A DNA stretch of 64,000 nucleotides from Corynebacterium sp. CNCTC7651 (GCF_021496665.1 NZ_CP071246.1:372001-436000); one strand, 5' to 3'. Numbered from the stretch's first letter, positions 54,206-63,390 are shown. Notes: generated by a model not told the origin, from the letters alone. Translations and numbers: made by a program.

Positions 54206-55813
54206 TTAGTTCACGCAGCGCGGGCCCGTGCCGCCCGCGTTCAGCTCCGGCGCGGCGTCGGTGGCACCGAAATCGGAGCCAGGCGTGCCGACGTTCGGTT
54301 GTTCAACCTCATCGCCTGCGCCATCCTGGCCCGCACCGTCCTCGAACGCCGCTGGTCCCATGTAATCGGCGGCGACGACCACGATGAGGCTGTTCGGCTC
54401 CAGACCGTCGTTCGCTGTGACGGGGAGCCCGCCGAGCAACTCCGCGAGCTCGAGCGCGGCGGGATCCTCCGGGTTCGCGGCCACGATCTGGGAGCGGCTG
54501 TATACGCCCTCCATAGCGTTGGACACGTTGGCGACGGTCATGCCGGCGTCAGTAAGGAACCCGGCAACCGCGGTGGCCTGGCGCGGGGGAGCTTCGGAGT
54601 TGAGCACGTACGCCTCGGCAGCTGTCAGCGCGGCGCTGAGTTCCGGCAGGGCGCCGTCGGTCGGCGTGGCGTCGGCGTCCTCGGCGTCCTCCTCCTGCGC
54701 AAGCTGGTCGGCCATGAAGCGGTGCACTTCTGCCACATCCACGGTCACGATGGATTCGCCGTAGTCGCCCACGCCATTGACGGAGGTGACCGGGATGGTG
54801 GTGAACGTGACGTTACCGCCGGCCAGGCCGGACATCTGCTGCGCCAGGCCCATCACGTCCCACCCCTGGTCGATGGTCACGGAACGCTCGGCCGCATTCG
54901 CCAGGTCGCGCAGCCGCGCGGGGTTGGCCAGCGTGCCGGCGGAGAGCATTTTGCGCACCAGCGACGCCATGTACGCCTGCTGCCGCACGATGCGGTCCAG
55001 GTCGCCGCGCGGCAAGTCGTGGCGCTGGCGCACGAACGACAACGCCTGCGCACCGTCCAGCGTCTGCACGCCGGCGGGGAAATTCGCGCCGGAAAGGGGC
55101 TCGTTAACCGCCTCGTTCAGGCACACCTCAACGCCGCCCACCGCGTCGGTGAGCAGCACGAAACCGAGCAGGCCCACCTGCGCGAAGTGGTCCACCTCCA
55201 CGCCGGTCAGGTCCGCAACCGCCTGGATCAGCCCCTCTTGGCCGGCGCGCGCGACCTGCTGCTCCATCTGCTGGCCGGGGGCCATGCCGCGCTCCACCAG
55301 CTCTTCGCGCTTCTCCGCCGCGTGCGCGCCGTACACGCCGTTGATTTTGAGGTTGCCGTATTCCTCGGTGTGCACATACGTGTCGCGCGGGATGGACACG
55401 GCGGTGGCGCGAGACCCGTCGGCCGGAATGCGCACCACCATGATCGTGTCGGTGTTCACCTCGCCGTCCGCGATGCCGGCGTTCAGCCGCGCGAGCTCCT
55501 CCTCGGACAACGGCTGGCCCTGGGCATCGGTGCGCGAGTCCGACCCCACAAGCAGGATGTCTACCGCGCCGTCCAGCGTTTCCTCGCTCTTCTTTTCTTT
55601 GCTTTTCGACGGCGGCTTCAACTCCAACTCGGAAGCACTCAGCTGGTCCCCAATCCGGCCAACCGCCAGGTAACCCACACCCGACGTGACCAGAACAGCT
55701 GCCGAAAGGAATGCCAGCACCCCTTTCACTACGGGGTGCCCGGCTTGGCTGACGTCCCTCACACGGGAGGGGGCCGGCTGGATGTCCCGGGCGCGCCTGT
55801 AGTTGTCAGTCAC
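54206..55813 (-). CDS. lcpA: LytR-CpsA-Psr (LCP) family cell-wall ligase
   Basis: 535 residues: cytosolic N-terminus, one helix (VLAFLSAAVLVTSGVGYLAV, about 32-51), the LCP catalytic domain with DILLVGSDSRTD (about 84), SIPRDTYVHTEEYGNLKING (about 140), FVRQRHDLPRGDLDRIVRQQ (about 265), and a C-terminal LytR_C domain (about 385-490). LCP proteins attach arabinogalactan to peptidoglycan. C. glutamicum LcpA (cg0847) is essential and in the same setting. The acidic end has a Gly/Asp/Asn-rich tail and a Cys three residues from the end. Confidence 0.92.
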   Translation of the reverse strand: MTDNYRRARDIQPAPSRVRDVSQAGHPVVKGVLAFLSAAVLVTSGVGYLAVGRIGDQLSASELELKPPSKSKEKKSEETLDGAVDILLVGSDSRTDAQGQPLSEEELARLNAGIADGEVNTDTIMVVRIPADGSRATAVSIPRDTYVHTEEYGNLKINGVYGAHAAEKREELVERGMAPGQQMEQQVARAGQEGLIQAVADLTGVEVDHFAQVGLLGFVLLTDAVGGVEVCLNEAVNEPLSGANFPAGVQTLDGAQALSFVRQRHDLPRGDLDRIVRQQAYMASLVRKMLSAGTLANPARLRDLANAAERSVTIDQGWDVMGLAQQMSGLAGGNVTFTTIPVTSVNGVGDYGESIVTVDVAEVHRFMADQLAQEEDAEDADATPTDGALPELSAALTAAEAYVLNSEAPPRQATAVAGFLTDAGMTVANVSNAMEGVYSRSQIVAANPEDPAALELAELLGGLPVTANDGLEPNSLIVVVAADYMGPAAFEDGAGQDGAGDEVEQPNVGTPGSDFGATDAAPELNAGGTGPRCVN

Positions 55814-55911
55814 AGCGGGAAAGTATACGGCACCGTGGCCCTCACCTCCGCCGATAGCGTGCGTGTGGCTGCCGTGTGAGCGCGATACGGCTGGGTAAGC
55901 TGTGGCCCATT

Positions 55912-56817
55912 GTGAAATCCGATGTTTCGAATCTTCCGCTTGCCGTGGTGACGGTGACGTACTCGCCCGGGCGCCATCTTGGCGAGCTCATCGAAAGCCT
56001 CGCCCAGGCAACCTCGCGGCGCACTGTATTACTGTGCGCCGATAACGGCTCCACCGACGGTGTGCCGGAGGCGGCTGCCCGGGAGCACGAAAACGTGGAG
56101 TTTCTGCCCACCGGCGGCAACATCGGCTACGGCGCGGCAATCAACGCGGCGGCACGCGCGCTGAAACCGCGCCGCGCCGCGGGGGAGATTGACCCGCACT
56201 GCTTCCTCATCGTGAATCCGGATGTGACGTTTGATCAAGCGAGCGTCGATACGCTCCTGCAATGCCTGGATGCCGCGCCGAAAGCGGGTGCCGTCGGTCC
56301 GCGGATCGAGGAAGCGGACGGTTCCGTGTACCCCAGCGCCCGGGAGGTGCCTGGCCTTGTCAGCGGAATCGGGCACGCGCTGCTGGGCAACGTGTGGCCG
56401 AACAACCCGTTCTCGGTGGCGTACCGCGCGGCTAACGACATGAGCACGCAGCGAAACGCCGGCTGGCTATCGGGCGCGTGCCTGATGGTGCGGTGGGAAG
56501 CGTTCGAGGCCGTCGGCGGATTCGATGAACGCTACTTCATGTATCTCGAGGACATTGATTTCGGCGATCGGCTTTCGCGGGCGGGGTGGGACAACCTCTA
56601 CTGCCCGTCGTCGGTCATTCATCACGACCAAGGGCACGTTGCCGGCAAGCACAAGCGCGTGACCGTGCCCGCGCACCACGCTTCCGCCTACCGTTTCCAG
56701 CGCGACCGGCACCCGCACTGGTGGCAGGCACCGCTGCGGGCCGTACTGTGGGGCGGGTTGCAGGTGCGCTCGGCGGTTGCGCTGCGGCAGGCCGCCCGCG
56801 CACGGAAAAGAACGTAA
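55912..56817 (+). CDS. wbbL: Rhamnosyltransferase WbbL (galactan linker)
   Basis: 301 residues, GT2 family. Transfers L-rhamnose from dTDP-rhamnose onto decaprenyl-PP-GlcNAc, making the arabinogalactan linker. It matches M. tuberculosis WbbL1 at VVTVTYSPGRHL, LCADNGSTDGVPEAA, PTGGNIGYGAAIN, DGSVYPSAREVP, GWLSGACLMVR and GGFDERYFMYLEDIDFGDRL (catalytic ED-D). GTG 55912 was chosen; GTG 55876 is an alternative. Unlike M. tuberculosis there is no rmlD between the LCP gene and wbbL. Confidence 0.92.
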   Translation: MKSDVSNLPLAVVTVTYSPGRHLGELIESLAQATSRRTVLLCADNGSTDGVPEAAAREHENVEFLPTGGNIGYGAAINAAARALKPRRAAGEIDPHCFLIVNPDVTFDQASVDTLLQCLDAAPKAGAVGPRIEEADGSVYPSAREVPGLVSGIGHALLGNVWPNNPFSVAYRAANDMSTQRNAGWLSGACLMVRWEAFEAVGGFDERYFMYLEDIDFGDRLSRAGWDNLYCPSSVIHHDQGHVAGKHKRVTVPAHHASAYRFQRDRHPHWWQAPLRAVLWGGLQVRSAVALRQAARARKRT

Positions 56818-56828
56818 AGGAATACAGT

Positions 56829-57932
56829 ATGGAACTTCACTCCGCGCCGGGTACTGAGCGGGCGGCGCACACGGACGCCGTGATTTTGGTCGGCGGCCAG
56901 GGCACGCGCCTGCGGCCGCTCACGGTGGCGACGCCGAAGCCGATGCTGCCCACTGCGGGCTACCCGTTTTTGAGCCACCTGCTGGCGCGCATCGCGGCGG
57001 CGGGGATGCGGCACGTGGTGTTGGGCACGTCGTATAAGGCGGAGGTGTTCGAGGCGTACTTCGGCGACGGCGCGGAGTTCGGCCTCGAGATTGAGTACGT
57101 GGTGGAGGAAGAGGCGCTGGGCACCGGCGGCGCGATCCGCAACGTGTACGACAAGCTGCGCTTCGACACCGCGATGGTGTTCAACGGCGATGTCCTCTCC
57201 GGCGCGGACCTCGGCGCGATCTTGGACACCCACCACGCCGGCGAGGCGGATGTGACGCTGCACCTGGTGCGCGTGCCGGACCCGCGCGCGTTCGGCTCGG
57301 TGCCCACGGACGAGGACGGCCGGGTGCTGGCGTTTTTGGAGAAGACGGAGGATCCACCGACGGACCAGATCAATGCCGGCTGCTACGTGTTCAACCGCGA
57401 GATCATCGAGCGCATCCCTGCCGGGCGTGTGGTGTCTGTTGAGCGGGAGGTTTTCCCGGGCTTGCTTTCCGACGGTGCACGGGTGCTCGGCCACGTCGAT
57501 TCCTCCTACTGGCGGGATATGGGCCGCCCGAGTGATTTTGTACAGGGCTCGTCGGACTTGGTGCGCGGGATTGCGTACTCGCCGCTCTTGGAGGGGCGCA
57601 CGGGAGAGTCGCTGGTGGATCCGTCCGCGGGAGTTGCGGGCGGGGTGATTCTCATGGGCGGCACGGCGGTGGGCCGCGGGTCGGTGATTGGCGCGGGCTC
57701 GCGTATCGACGATTCCGTGATCTTCGACGGTGTCACCGTCGAACCGGGCGCGATTGTTCGTAACTCCATCATCGCCTCGGGCGCGCGGATCGGCGCGAAT
57801 GTGCGCATCCAGGATTGCGTGATCGGCGAAGGTGCGCGCATCGGCGCCCGCTGCGAGCTGCAGGGCGGCATGCGCGTGTGGCCGGGTGTGGAGATCCCGG
57901 ATACCGGCATCCGCTTCTCCCCGGACGCGTAG
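56829..57932 (+). CDS. manC: Mannose-1-phosphate guanylyltransferase
   Basis: 367 residues. The NTP-transferase domain has VILVGGQGTRLRPLT (about 17), PKPMLPTAGYPF (about 36) and VFNGDVLSGADLG (about 118). The C-terminal half is a left-handed beta-helix of hexapeptide repeats (VIGAGSRIDDSVIFDGVTVE). Makes GDP-mannose for lipomannan, PIMs and glycoproteins. 11 bp after wbbL, with AAAGGA before ATG. A homologous gene in C. glutamicum has been called rmlA2 or manC, but synteny with Rv3264c supports mannose. Confidence 0.87.
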   Translation: MELHSAPGTERAAHTDAVILVGGQGTRLRPLTVATPKPMLPTAGYPFLSHLLARIAAAGMRHVVLGTSYKAEVFEAYFGDGAEFGLEIEYVVEEEALGTGGAIRNVYDKLRFDTAMVFNGDVLSGADLGAILDTHHAGEADVTLHLVRVPDPRAFGSVPTDEDGRVLAFLEKTEDPPTDQINAGCYVFNREIIERIPAGRVVSVEREVFPGLLSDGARVLGHVDSSYWRDMGRPSDFVQGSSDLVRGIAYSPLLEGRTGESLVDPSAGVAGGVILMGGTAVGRGSVIGAGSRIDDSVIFDGVTVEPGAIVRNSIIASGARIGANVRIQDCVIGEGARIGARCELQGGMRVWPGVEIPDTGIRFSPDA

Positions 57933-58104
57933 CGACACGCCGAATCGGCCAACTTGTTACTCGCGCGACACCCCCATACAACATCTAGTACCCCCTCACT
58001 TCACCCCCGGCAGGGGCCCCCTGAAACGTCCGCAAACTTCTGTGACTGGTGAGGCGTTTTACGGGCCAAAACCATAAGTTTGCCACCTGATCGAGGGCAG
58101 GAGG

Positions 58105-58154
58105 TTGCGGCTATTTAGTGGTTCGGTGTCTAATCGCATTGGTGTAAGTTACAC
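58105..58154 (+). promoter_or_regulatory. whiB2 promoter and palindrome
   Basis: TTGCGG at 58105 and TCTAAT at 58129 are 18 bases apart and could be -35 and -10. Just downstream, GTGTAA-G-TTACAC (58142-58154) is a perfect palindrome lying in the leader. The upstream 57933-58104 gap shows only a C-rich region. The palindrome looks like an operator; its protein is not known. Confidence 0.4.
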
Positions 58155-58197
58155 ACAGCGAAGAACCACTATCACTGAGGAAGGAGGCGTGGGGGCT

Positions 58198-58488
58198 ATG
58201 GCAGATGACGCCATTCTCCGAGGCGCTGCCGCGGGAGGCATGACCCTCGACGAACTGTTCGGCACCGTCGAGCAGGAGTGGCAGGACCAAGCGCTCTGCG
58301 CACAGACCGACCCGGAGGCCTTCTTCCCTGAGAAGGGTGGTTCAACCCGCGAGGCCAAGCGGATCTGCAAGGCCTGCGCAGTCCGGGATGAATGCCTGGA
58401 ATACGCCCTCGAGCATGACGAGCGTTTCGGTATCTGGGGCGGTCTCTCCGACCGTGAGCGCCGCCGTCTGAAGAAGCAGCTCGGCTAA
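58198..58488 (+). CDS. whiB2: WhiB-family iron-sulfur regulator (WhiB2/WhcD type)
   Basis: 96 residues. Four cysteines of the 4Fe-4S cluster: ALCAQTDPEAFFPEKGG, then KRICKACAVRDECLEYAL (C-x2-C-x5-C). The GIWGG turn (FGIWGGLSDRERRRL) and a basic C-terminus for DNA or sigma contact follow. WhiB2 (WhmD in M. smegmatis, WhcD in C. glutamicum) controls septation and division. ATG 58198 was chosen, with AAGGAGG ten bases upstream; a GTG at 58190 is too close to it. Position beside manC and pmmA matches Rv3260c. Confidence 0.93.
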   Translation: MADDAILRGAAAGGMTLDELFGTVEQEWQDQALCAQTDPEAFFPEKGGSTREAKRICKACAVRDECLEYALEHDERFGIWGGLSDRERRRLKKQLG

Positions 58489-58506
58489 ACCTCCTGCACA
58501 AGCCGG

Positions 58507-58525
58507 GGCGGAAACCCATTCCGCC
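58507..58525. terminator. Hairpin between convergent whiB2 and zincin-like genes
   Basis: GGCGGAA (58507-58513) pairs with TTCCGCC (58519-58525) across a five-base loop. No T-tract, so termination strength is uncertain. Confidence 0.35.
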
Positions 58526-58555
58526 GGGACGAGCACCGTCGGCCAGTAGAAATCG

Positions 58556-59101
58556 CTACCAGGGGAAATCCGGGTCCACGTCCCGCGGGTCGAGGTTTAG
58601 GTAGTACGCCACCAACGCCGTCAAGATCCAGGTGATCAGCTCGGAGCGCTCCTCCAAAGTCTTGGCCCTCTGTTCCACCGGCCGCCGGAACACTACAAAC
58701 CGCGCCCGCGTCGGGTTGCCATAACGGTCCACGCCCGCCTCCAAAACGCGCCCGAGCGGAACGGGCCCGTCGGCGACGATCTCGTCGGGGAGCACGTCGG
58801 CGTCGGCACGCAAGCGCATACGTGGAATCGTGTCCACCGCAAGGTCAACGCCAGAGAGTTGTTCGAAGTAGGCGTTGTGCAGCGGCGCGTAGTTCTCCAG
58901 CACGAGCTGGTCAAACGCCATGGAGCGGGTGCGGTAGCGCGGCACGCCGACGGGCAGCATCGGCCCGCGCGCGCCGCGGCCGTGCCGGTCCCGCCCGGGA
59001 CGCAGATGCAACGGCCCCGCCGCGCTCAGCGGATCAGCCGAGCGCGCCGGATTAGCATCGCCACCCGCCCGCTCCGGCCTACTCGCATCCTGCCTCTCCA
59101 T
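58556..59101 (-). CDS. Zincin-like metallopeptidase-family protein, active site lost
   Basis: 181 residues. A basic, Gly/Arg-rich N-terminus (RPGRDRHGRGARGPMLP) precedes a domain matching the actinobacterial Rv3259-type zincin-like family: MAFDQLVLENYAPLHNAYFE, ARFVVFRRPVEQRA, TLEERSELITWILTALVAYY, LNLDPRDVDPDFPW. Where zincins have HExxH, this protein has LITWILTALVA, so no zinc site is visible and it is probably not a peptidase. The gene order whiB2, this gene, DUF3499, pmmA is the same as in mycobacteria. ATG 59101 was chosen. Confidence 0.75.
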   Translation of the reverse strand: MERQDASRPERAGGDANPARSADPLSAAGPLHLRPGRDRHGRGARGPMLPVGVPRYRTRSMAFDQLVLENYAPLHNAYFEQLSGVDLAVDTIPRMRLRADADVLPDEIVADGPVPLGRVLEAGVDRYGNPTRARFVVFRRPVEQRAKTLEERSELITWILTALVAYYLNLDPRDVDPDFPW

Positions 59102-59197
59102 GGCCCCACAGTGTAAGGCCGCGCGCGCCGCTTTCGGCCCACCCACGCCGCGCCTCGCCCTACCCAAAACTCAAGTAGGGGTTTACACTTACTCGCC

Positions 59198-59683
59198 GTG
59201 AATACTTTCCGTCGTTGTTGCCGGCCGGGCTGCGGAAGACCCGCCGTGGCTACGCTCGTGTACGCCTACGCGGAGTCGACGGCGGTGGTTGGCCCGCTCG
59301 CGCCGGTGGCGGACCCGCACGCCTGGGACTTGTGCGAGCGCCACTCCGCCCACATCACCGCCCCGGTGGGGTGGGAAATGGTGCGCGTGGAGCAGGTCGA
59401 CATCACGGACGATGAGCTGGAGGAGCTGGACGAGGACGAACTCACCGCCCTTGCGGAAGCGGTGCGCGAAGCCGGCCGCGTCACCACCGGCTTGGTGGAC
59501 ACGTCGGCCGACCCGATCGATTACGGCGCGTCCCACGATTTCAACGATCCAGCAACGTCCAACCACCCGGTTCACCGCACGAAGCGCGTGGAGCAGCAGG
59601 CCGCCGCGGAGCGCGCCCAGCGCCGCTCGCACCTGCGCGTGGTGCCGGAGCCTGAGGCGAACCACAGCACGTCGCAGCCTTAA
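59198..59683 (+). CDS. DUF3499 protein
   Basis: 161 residues, GTG start. The N-terminal half is a possible zinc ribbon (RRCCRPGCGRPAVATLVY, later DLCERHSAHIT). The centre is acidic (ITDDELEELDEDELTALAEA) and the tail basic. Family known only by synteny with pmmA/manB (Rv3258c in M. tuberculosis). TACACT at 59183, nine bases before the GTG, is a -10-like hexamer that would give a leaderless transcript. Confidence 0.8.
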   Translation: MNTFRRCCRPGCGRPAVATLVYAYAESTAVVGPLAPVADPHAWDLCERHSAHITAPVGWEMVRVEQVDITDDELEELDEDELTALAEAVREAGRVTTGLVDTSADPIDYGASHDFNDPATSNHPVHRTKRVEQQAAAERAQRRSHLRVVPEPEANHSTSQP

Positions 59684-59693
59684 GATAGCCCGC

Positions 59694-61064
59694 ATGGCTA
59701 TCACGCACACCAGCGAATCCCTGGACAAACTCATCAAGGCGTACGACATCCGCGGGGTTGTCGGGGAGAGCATCGATGAAGGTGTCGCCGAGCGCATCGG
59801 TGCCGCGTTCGCGCACATCCTGTACGGCGAGGGGGAGCGCCGCATCGCGGTGGGCTACGACATGCGCCCGTCCTCCCCGCAGCTCGCCGCCGCGTTCGCC
59901 GCCGGTGCCGCGTCGCAGGGGCTCGACGTCATCGACCTCGGCCTCACCTCCACCGACGAGCTCTACTTTGCCGCCGGCACCCTCAACTGCGCGGGCGCGA
60001 TGTTCACTGCCTCCCACAACCCGGCGCAGTACAACGGCATCAAGCTCTGCCGCGCGGGCGCCACCCCGGTCTCCACCGACACCGGGCTCGCCCAGATTAA
60101 GCGCATGCTTATCGACGGCACTCCGGACAGCGCGGCGGAAAAAGGGAACGTCGAAAAGCAAAATGTGCTCGGGCAGTACGCGGAGTTTTTGCGCACCCAG
60201 GTGCCGGTGCCCGCGACTCGGAGCCTGACTGTCGCGGTGGATGCCGCGAACGGCATGGCCGGGCTGACGGTGCCGGCGGTGCTGGGAGATATGGACGTGC
60301 GCGATCTGTACTTCGAGCTGGACGGCACATTCCCCAACCACGAAGCCAACCCGCTGGACCCGAAGAACCTGGTGGACCTGCAGAAGTTCACCGTCGAGCA
60401 GGGTGCGGACATCGGGCTCGCGTTCGACGGGGACGCGGACCGGTGCTTCGTGGTGGATGAGCAGGGCAAGCCGGTGTCGCCGTCCGCGATTACGGCGCTG
60501 ATTGCGTCGCGCACGCTGGCAGAGCACCCTGGGGCGACGATTATTCACAACCTGATTACGTCGCGCGCCGTGCCGGAGATCGTGGAGGAATGCGGCGGCA
60601 CCGCGGTGCGCACGCGCGTCGGGCACTCCTACATCAAGGCGGAGATGGCCGAGCGTGGGGCGCTGTTCGGCGGCGAGCATTCCGCGCACTACTACTTCAG
60701 CGAGTTTTTCAACGCGGATTCCGGCCTGGTGGCGGCGCTGCACGTGCTTGCGGCCCTGGCGGAGCAGGACCAGCCGCTGAGCGCGCTGATGGCGCAGTTT
60801 GAGCGCTACGAGGCGTCCGGCGAGATTAACTCCGAGGTCGCGGACCAGGCAGCGGCGACGCAGCGGGTGCTGGACGCGTTCGCGGACCGGACCGCGGGCG
60901 TCGATCGCCTGGACGGCGTGACGGTGCAGCTCAAGGATTCCAAGGCGTGGTTCAACGTCCGCGCGTCCAACACGGAGCCGCTGCTGCGCCTGAATGTAGA
61001 GGCCCCGACCCGGGCAGAGGTGGACGCGCTGGTGGAGGAAATTCTGGGTGCGATCCGCGCGTAG
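59694..61064 (+). CDS. pmmA: Phosphomannomutase/phosphoglucomutase
   Basis: 456 residues; interconverts mannose-6-phosphate and mannose-1-phosphate, feeding ManC. It has KAYDIRGVVGESIDE at the start, the phosphoserine loop MFTASHNPAQYNGIK (about 104-118), the Mg-binding DGDADRCFV (about 245), GEHSAHYYF (about 325) and RASNTEPLLRLNVE (about 425). 10 bp after the DUF3499 gene. In C. glutamicum the equivalent is pmmA/manB. Confidence 0.95.
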   Translation: MAITHTSESLDKLIKAYDIRGVVGESIDEGVAERIGAAFAHILYGEGERRIAVGYDMRPSSPQLAAAFAAGAASQGLDVIDLGLTSTDELYFAAGTLNCAGAMFTASHNPAQYNGIKLCRAGATPVSTDTGLAQIKRMLIDGTPDSAAEKGNVEKQNVLGQYAEFLRTQVPVPATRSLTVAVDAANGMAGLTVPAVLGDMDVRDLYFELDGTFPNHEANPLDPKNLVDLQKFTVEQGADIGLAFDGDADRCFVVDEQGKPVSPSAITALIASRTLAEHPGATIIHNLITSRAVPEIVEECGGTAVRTRVGHSYIKAEMAERGALFGGEHSAHYYFSEFFNADSGLVAALHVLAALAEQDQPLSALMAQFERYEASGEINSEVADQAAATQRVLDAFADRTAGVDRLDGVTVQLKDSKAWFNVRASNTEPLLRLNVEAPTRAEVDALVEEILGAIRA

Positions 61065-61088
61065 CGTCCGCGCCTAGGATCGGGAGGC

Positions 61089-62096
61089 ATGGACGAGACG
61101 TACTACACCGGCGCCGGGCACTACGACCGGGAAACGGTCCGCTTCTTCGATGTCGCCCACGAGGGCGCGCAGCTGCGTGCCGTGGCGCAGGCGGTTGGCC
61201 GCTTGGAGCGGTTGCGCGGGTTGAATCCGCGCTCCGTGGTAGTGGTTGGCACGGATCAGATCGCCCGCGCCGCTGCCCGGGCGGTCGCCTGCCTGCGCAC
61301 GCCGCTTGACCTGCCGCTTGTGGTGACGGAGGCGCTGCCGACCTACGTCGGGCCGCTGGACGTGGTGCTCATGGTCGGCGACGCTGCCGCCCGCGAGGCG
61401 GACGCGCGTGGTCTTGCCACCGCAGCCTCCCGCGGCGCCGAGACAATCCTTGCTGGTCCTGCACGCGGCCCGCTTATCGACGATGCCCCGAAACCAACCA
61501 CCATCCTGCCTGCCCTCCCCACGGCCGCTGGCGCGTCGCCGGCGCGCACGATGGCCGCAGTGGCCGCTGTGCTCGACGCGCTCACCGGTGACGGCGACGT
61601 GATTGCCGGCCAGCTGGAGGTCCTCGCCGAAGAGGTCGACGCGGAGCTCACCGCCCTTTCCCCGGAGCGGGATGAGTCGGTCAACCCGGCCCACCAGCTG
61701 CGAGCATTCGCGGCGGATGCGCGGGTGATCCACACCGGCCTGTCCCGCTGCGGCCGCGCGATCGCCCCGCTCATCGCTGAGCTGTGGTCCGCTCGCGGGC
61801 TGGCGTCCGGCTTCGTCGACGCGGAAGAGCTCGCGCTTGCGCAGGAGTTCGCCCGACCTGCCGGGGCGCCGGACGCGGCCGACATCTTCTACGACCCGCT
61901 GATCGACGGGCCGCTGGAACTGGTACCGTTAAAGACCGTTCTGTGGGCACAGCAGCCGGGGGATGACTCCGTGGCGGCCGTGCCCAACTCGCGCGCTGAG
62001 TATGTCGAGGCGGCGGGGCTGGGCGACACTGCCCAGGCGTTGCGCTTGATCGCGCGCGCTTACGCCGCCACTGCCCTCGACGATCTGCAGGCATGA
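61089..62096 (+). CDS. SIS-domain/TobH-like protein
   Basis: 335 residues with an incomplete sugar-isomerase (SIS) fold: SVVVVGTDQIARAAARAVA (about 48), PLDVVLMVGDAAAREADARG (about 89) and VIHTGLSRCGRAIAPLIAEL (about 218). The Glu/His catalytic residues of phosphosugar isomerases are not obvious. Always found between phosphomannomutase and manA in mycolate-forming actinobacteria (Rv3256c). Perhaps a regulator or partner in mannose metabolism; not proven. Confidence 0.75.
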   Translation: MDETYYTGAGHYDRETVRFFDVAHEGAQLRAVAQAVGRLERLRGLNPRSVVVVGTDQIARAAARAVACLRTPLDLPLVVTEALPTYVGPLDVVLMVGDAAAREADARGLATAASRGAETILAGPARGPLIDDAPKPTTILPALPTAAGASPARTMAAVAAVLDALTGDGDVIAGQLEVLAEEVDAELTALSPERDESVNPAHQLRAFAADARVIHTGLSRCGRAIAPLIAELWSARGLASGFVDAEELALAQEFARPAGAPDAADIFYDPLIDGPLELVPLKTVLWAQQPGDDSVAAVPNSRAEYVEAAGLGDTAQALRLIARAYAATALDDLQA

Positions 62097-62154
62097 TGCC
62101 CATGATGTGTCAGCACGCGGGGCCGCCCGTTACCGCCTAAGAGGAGTCGCTTCG

Positions 62155-63372
62155 ATGGAGTACCTCGAGGGGGCGCTGCGCACGTACCCGTGGGGGTCGC
62201 GCACGCTCCTCGCATCCTTACGCGGTACGCCAGCTCCCGCACCGACGCCTGAGGCGGAGCTTTGGTTCGGCGCGCACCCTGCCGCACCCTCGCGTGTCGA
62301 CGGCGCTTTGCTCGACGCCGTCATTTCCAACGACCCCGAGGCTGCCTTGGGCGCGCGGGTCGCCGCCGACTTTGACGGGCAGCTCCCATTCCTGGTCAAG
62401 CTGCTGGCTGCTGGGGAGCCGCTCTCCATCCAGGCGCACCCGTCCGCCGCGCAGGCGCGGGAAGGCTTCGAGCGCGAGAACGCGCTGGGGATTGCCCTGA
62501 ATGATTCCCGCCGCAATTACAAGGATCCGAACCCGAAGCCGGAGCTCATCGTTGCGTTGACGAAATTCCACGCGCTGGCCGGCTTCCGGCCGGTGGCGCA
62601 AACGCAGCAGCTGTTCGCCGTGCTGGGTGGCCTCGGCCGCTACGCCGGCGTACTAGACCCCGCCCAGCCGAGCGAGAGCCTGCGGACCATTTTCACCACG
62701 CTGATCTCGCTGCCGTCGGCACTGCGATTGGCCCTGCTGGAGGATGTGGCCACGGCCGCGGCAGAGCTGGCTGAGACCGCCCCAGAGCCGTGGATGGCCG
62801 AGGTAGCACGCACGTTTCTGCGGCTGGCCGACCGCTACCCGGGCGATGTCGGCGCGCTTGCGGCGCTGCTACTCAACCACGTCACCCTGCAGCCGGGTGA
62901 CGCGCTGTACCTCGCCGCAGGTCAGCTCCACGCCTACCTCTCGGGGCTCGGCGTGGAGGTGATGGCCAACTCGGACAACGTGCTCCGCGGCGGCCTGACA
63001 TCCAAGCATGTGGACGTGCCGGAGCTGGTCCGCGTGTTGGACTTCAGCGAACTGTCGGACCCGCACGCGCCTGCGGAGGTCGCGGACGGCACCACGTTGT
63101 TCAACTTGCCAATCGACGCCTTCACCGTCTCCCGCCACCGCCTTGGCGCAGGTAGCGAGCTCCGTGCAGATACAGACGGCCCCGCCGTCGTGCTGTGCAC
63201 CGCTGGCCGCGCCCAAACCGGCGGCTCCGGCGGCTCCAGCGGCTCCGGCGAGTTCGCGCTCACGCCGGGCCAAGCGGCGTGGATCCCCGCCTCCGACCCA
63301 GCCGTGACCTTCACCGCGGCCGACGGGGAGGGCGCTGAGCAGTTTGCAGAGCTGTTTTACGTGCGGGCGTGA
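62155..63372 (+). CDS. manA: Mannose-6-phosphate isomerase
   Basis: 405 residues, type I PMI; converts fructose-6-phosphate to mannose-6-phosphate. YLEGALRTYPWGSRT at the start, zinc ligands in LSIQAHPSAAQAREGF (about 88, Gln and His), PKPELIVALTKF (about 128, Glu) and GQLHAYLSGLGVEVMANSDN (about 258, His). ATG 62155 follows AGAGGAG. The C-terminal half contains a Gly/Ser run (TGGSGGSSGSGE). Last gene of the mannose block. Confidence 0.95.
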   Translation: MEYLEGALRTYPWGSRTLLASLRGTPAPAPTPEAELWFGAHPAAPSRVDGALLDAVISNDPEAALGARVAADFDGQLPFLVKLLAAGEPLSIQAHPSAAQAREGFERENALGIALNDSRRNYKDPNPKPELIVALTKFHALAGFRPVAQTQQLFAVLGGLGRYAGVLDPAQPSESLRTIFTTLISLPSALRLALLEDVATAAAELAETAPEPWMAEVARTFLRLADRYPGDVGALAALLLNHVTLQPGDALYLAAGQLHAYLSGLGVEVMANSDNVLRGGLTSKHVDVPELVRVLDFSELSDPHAPAEVADGTTLFNLPIDAFTVSRHRLGAGSELRADTDGPAVVLCTAGRAQTGGSGGSSGSGEFALTPGQAAWIPASDPAVTFTAADGEGAEQFAELFYVRA

Positions 63373-63390
63373 GAACGCTCCGTCGTCAAG

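Noticed and set aside
58556..59101. Active zinc metallopeptidase
   Set aside because: The HExxH position reads without His or Glu, so only the fold family is kept.
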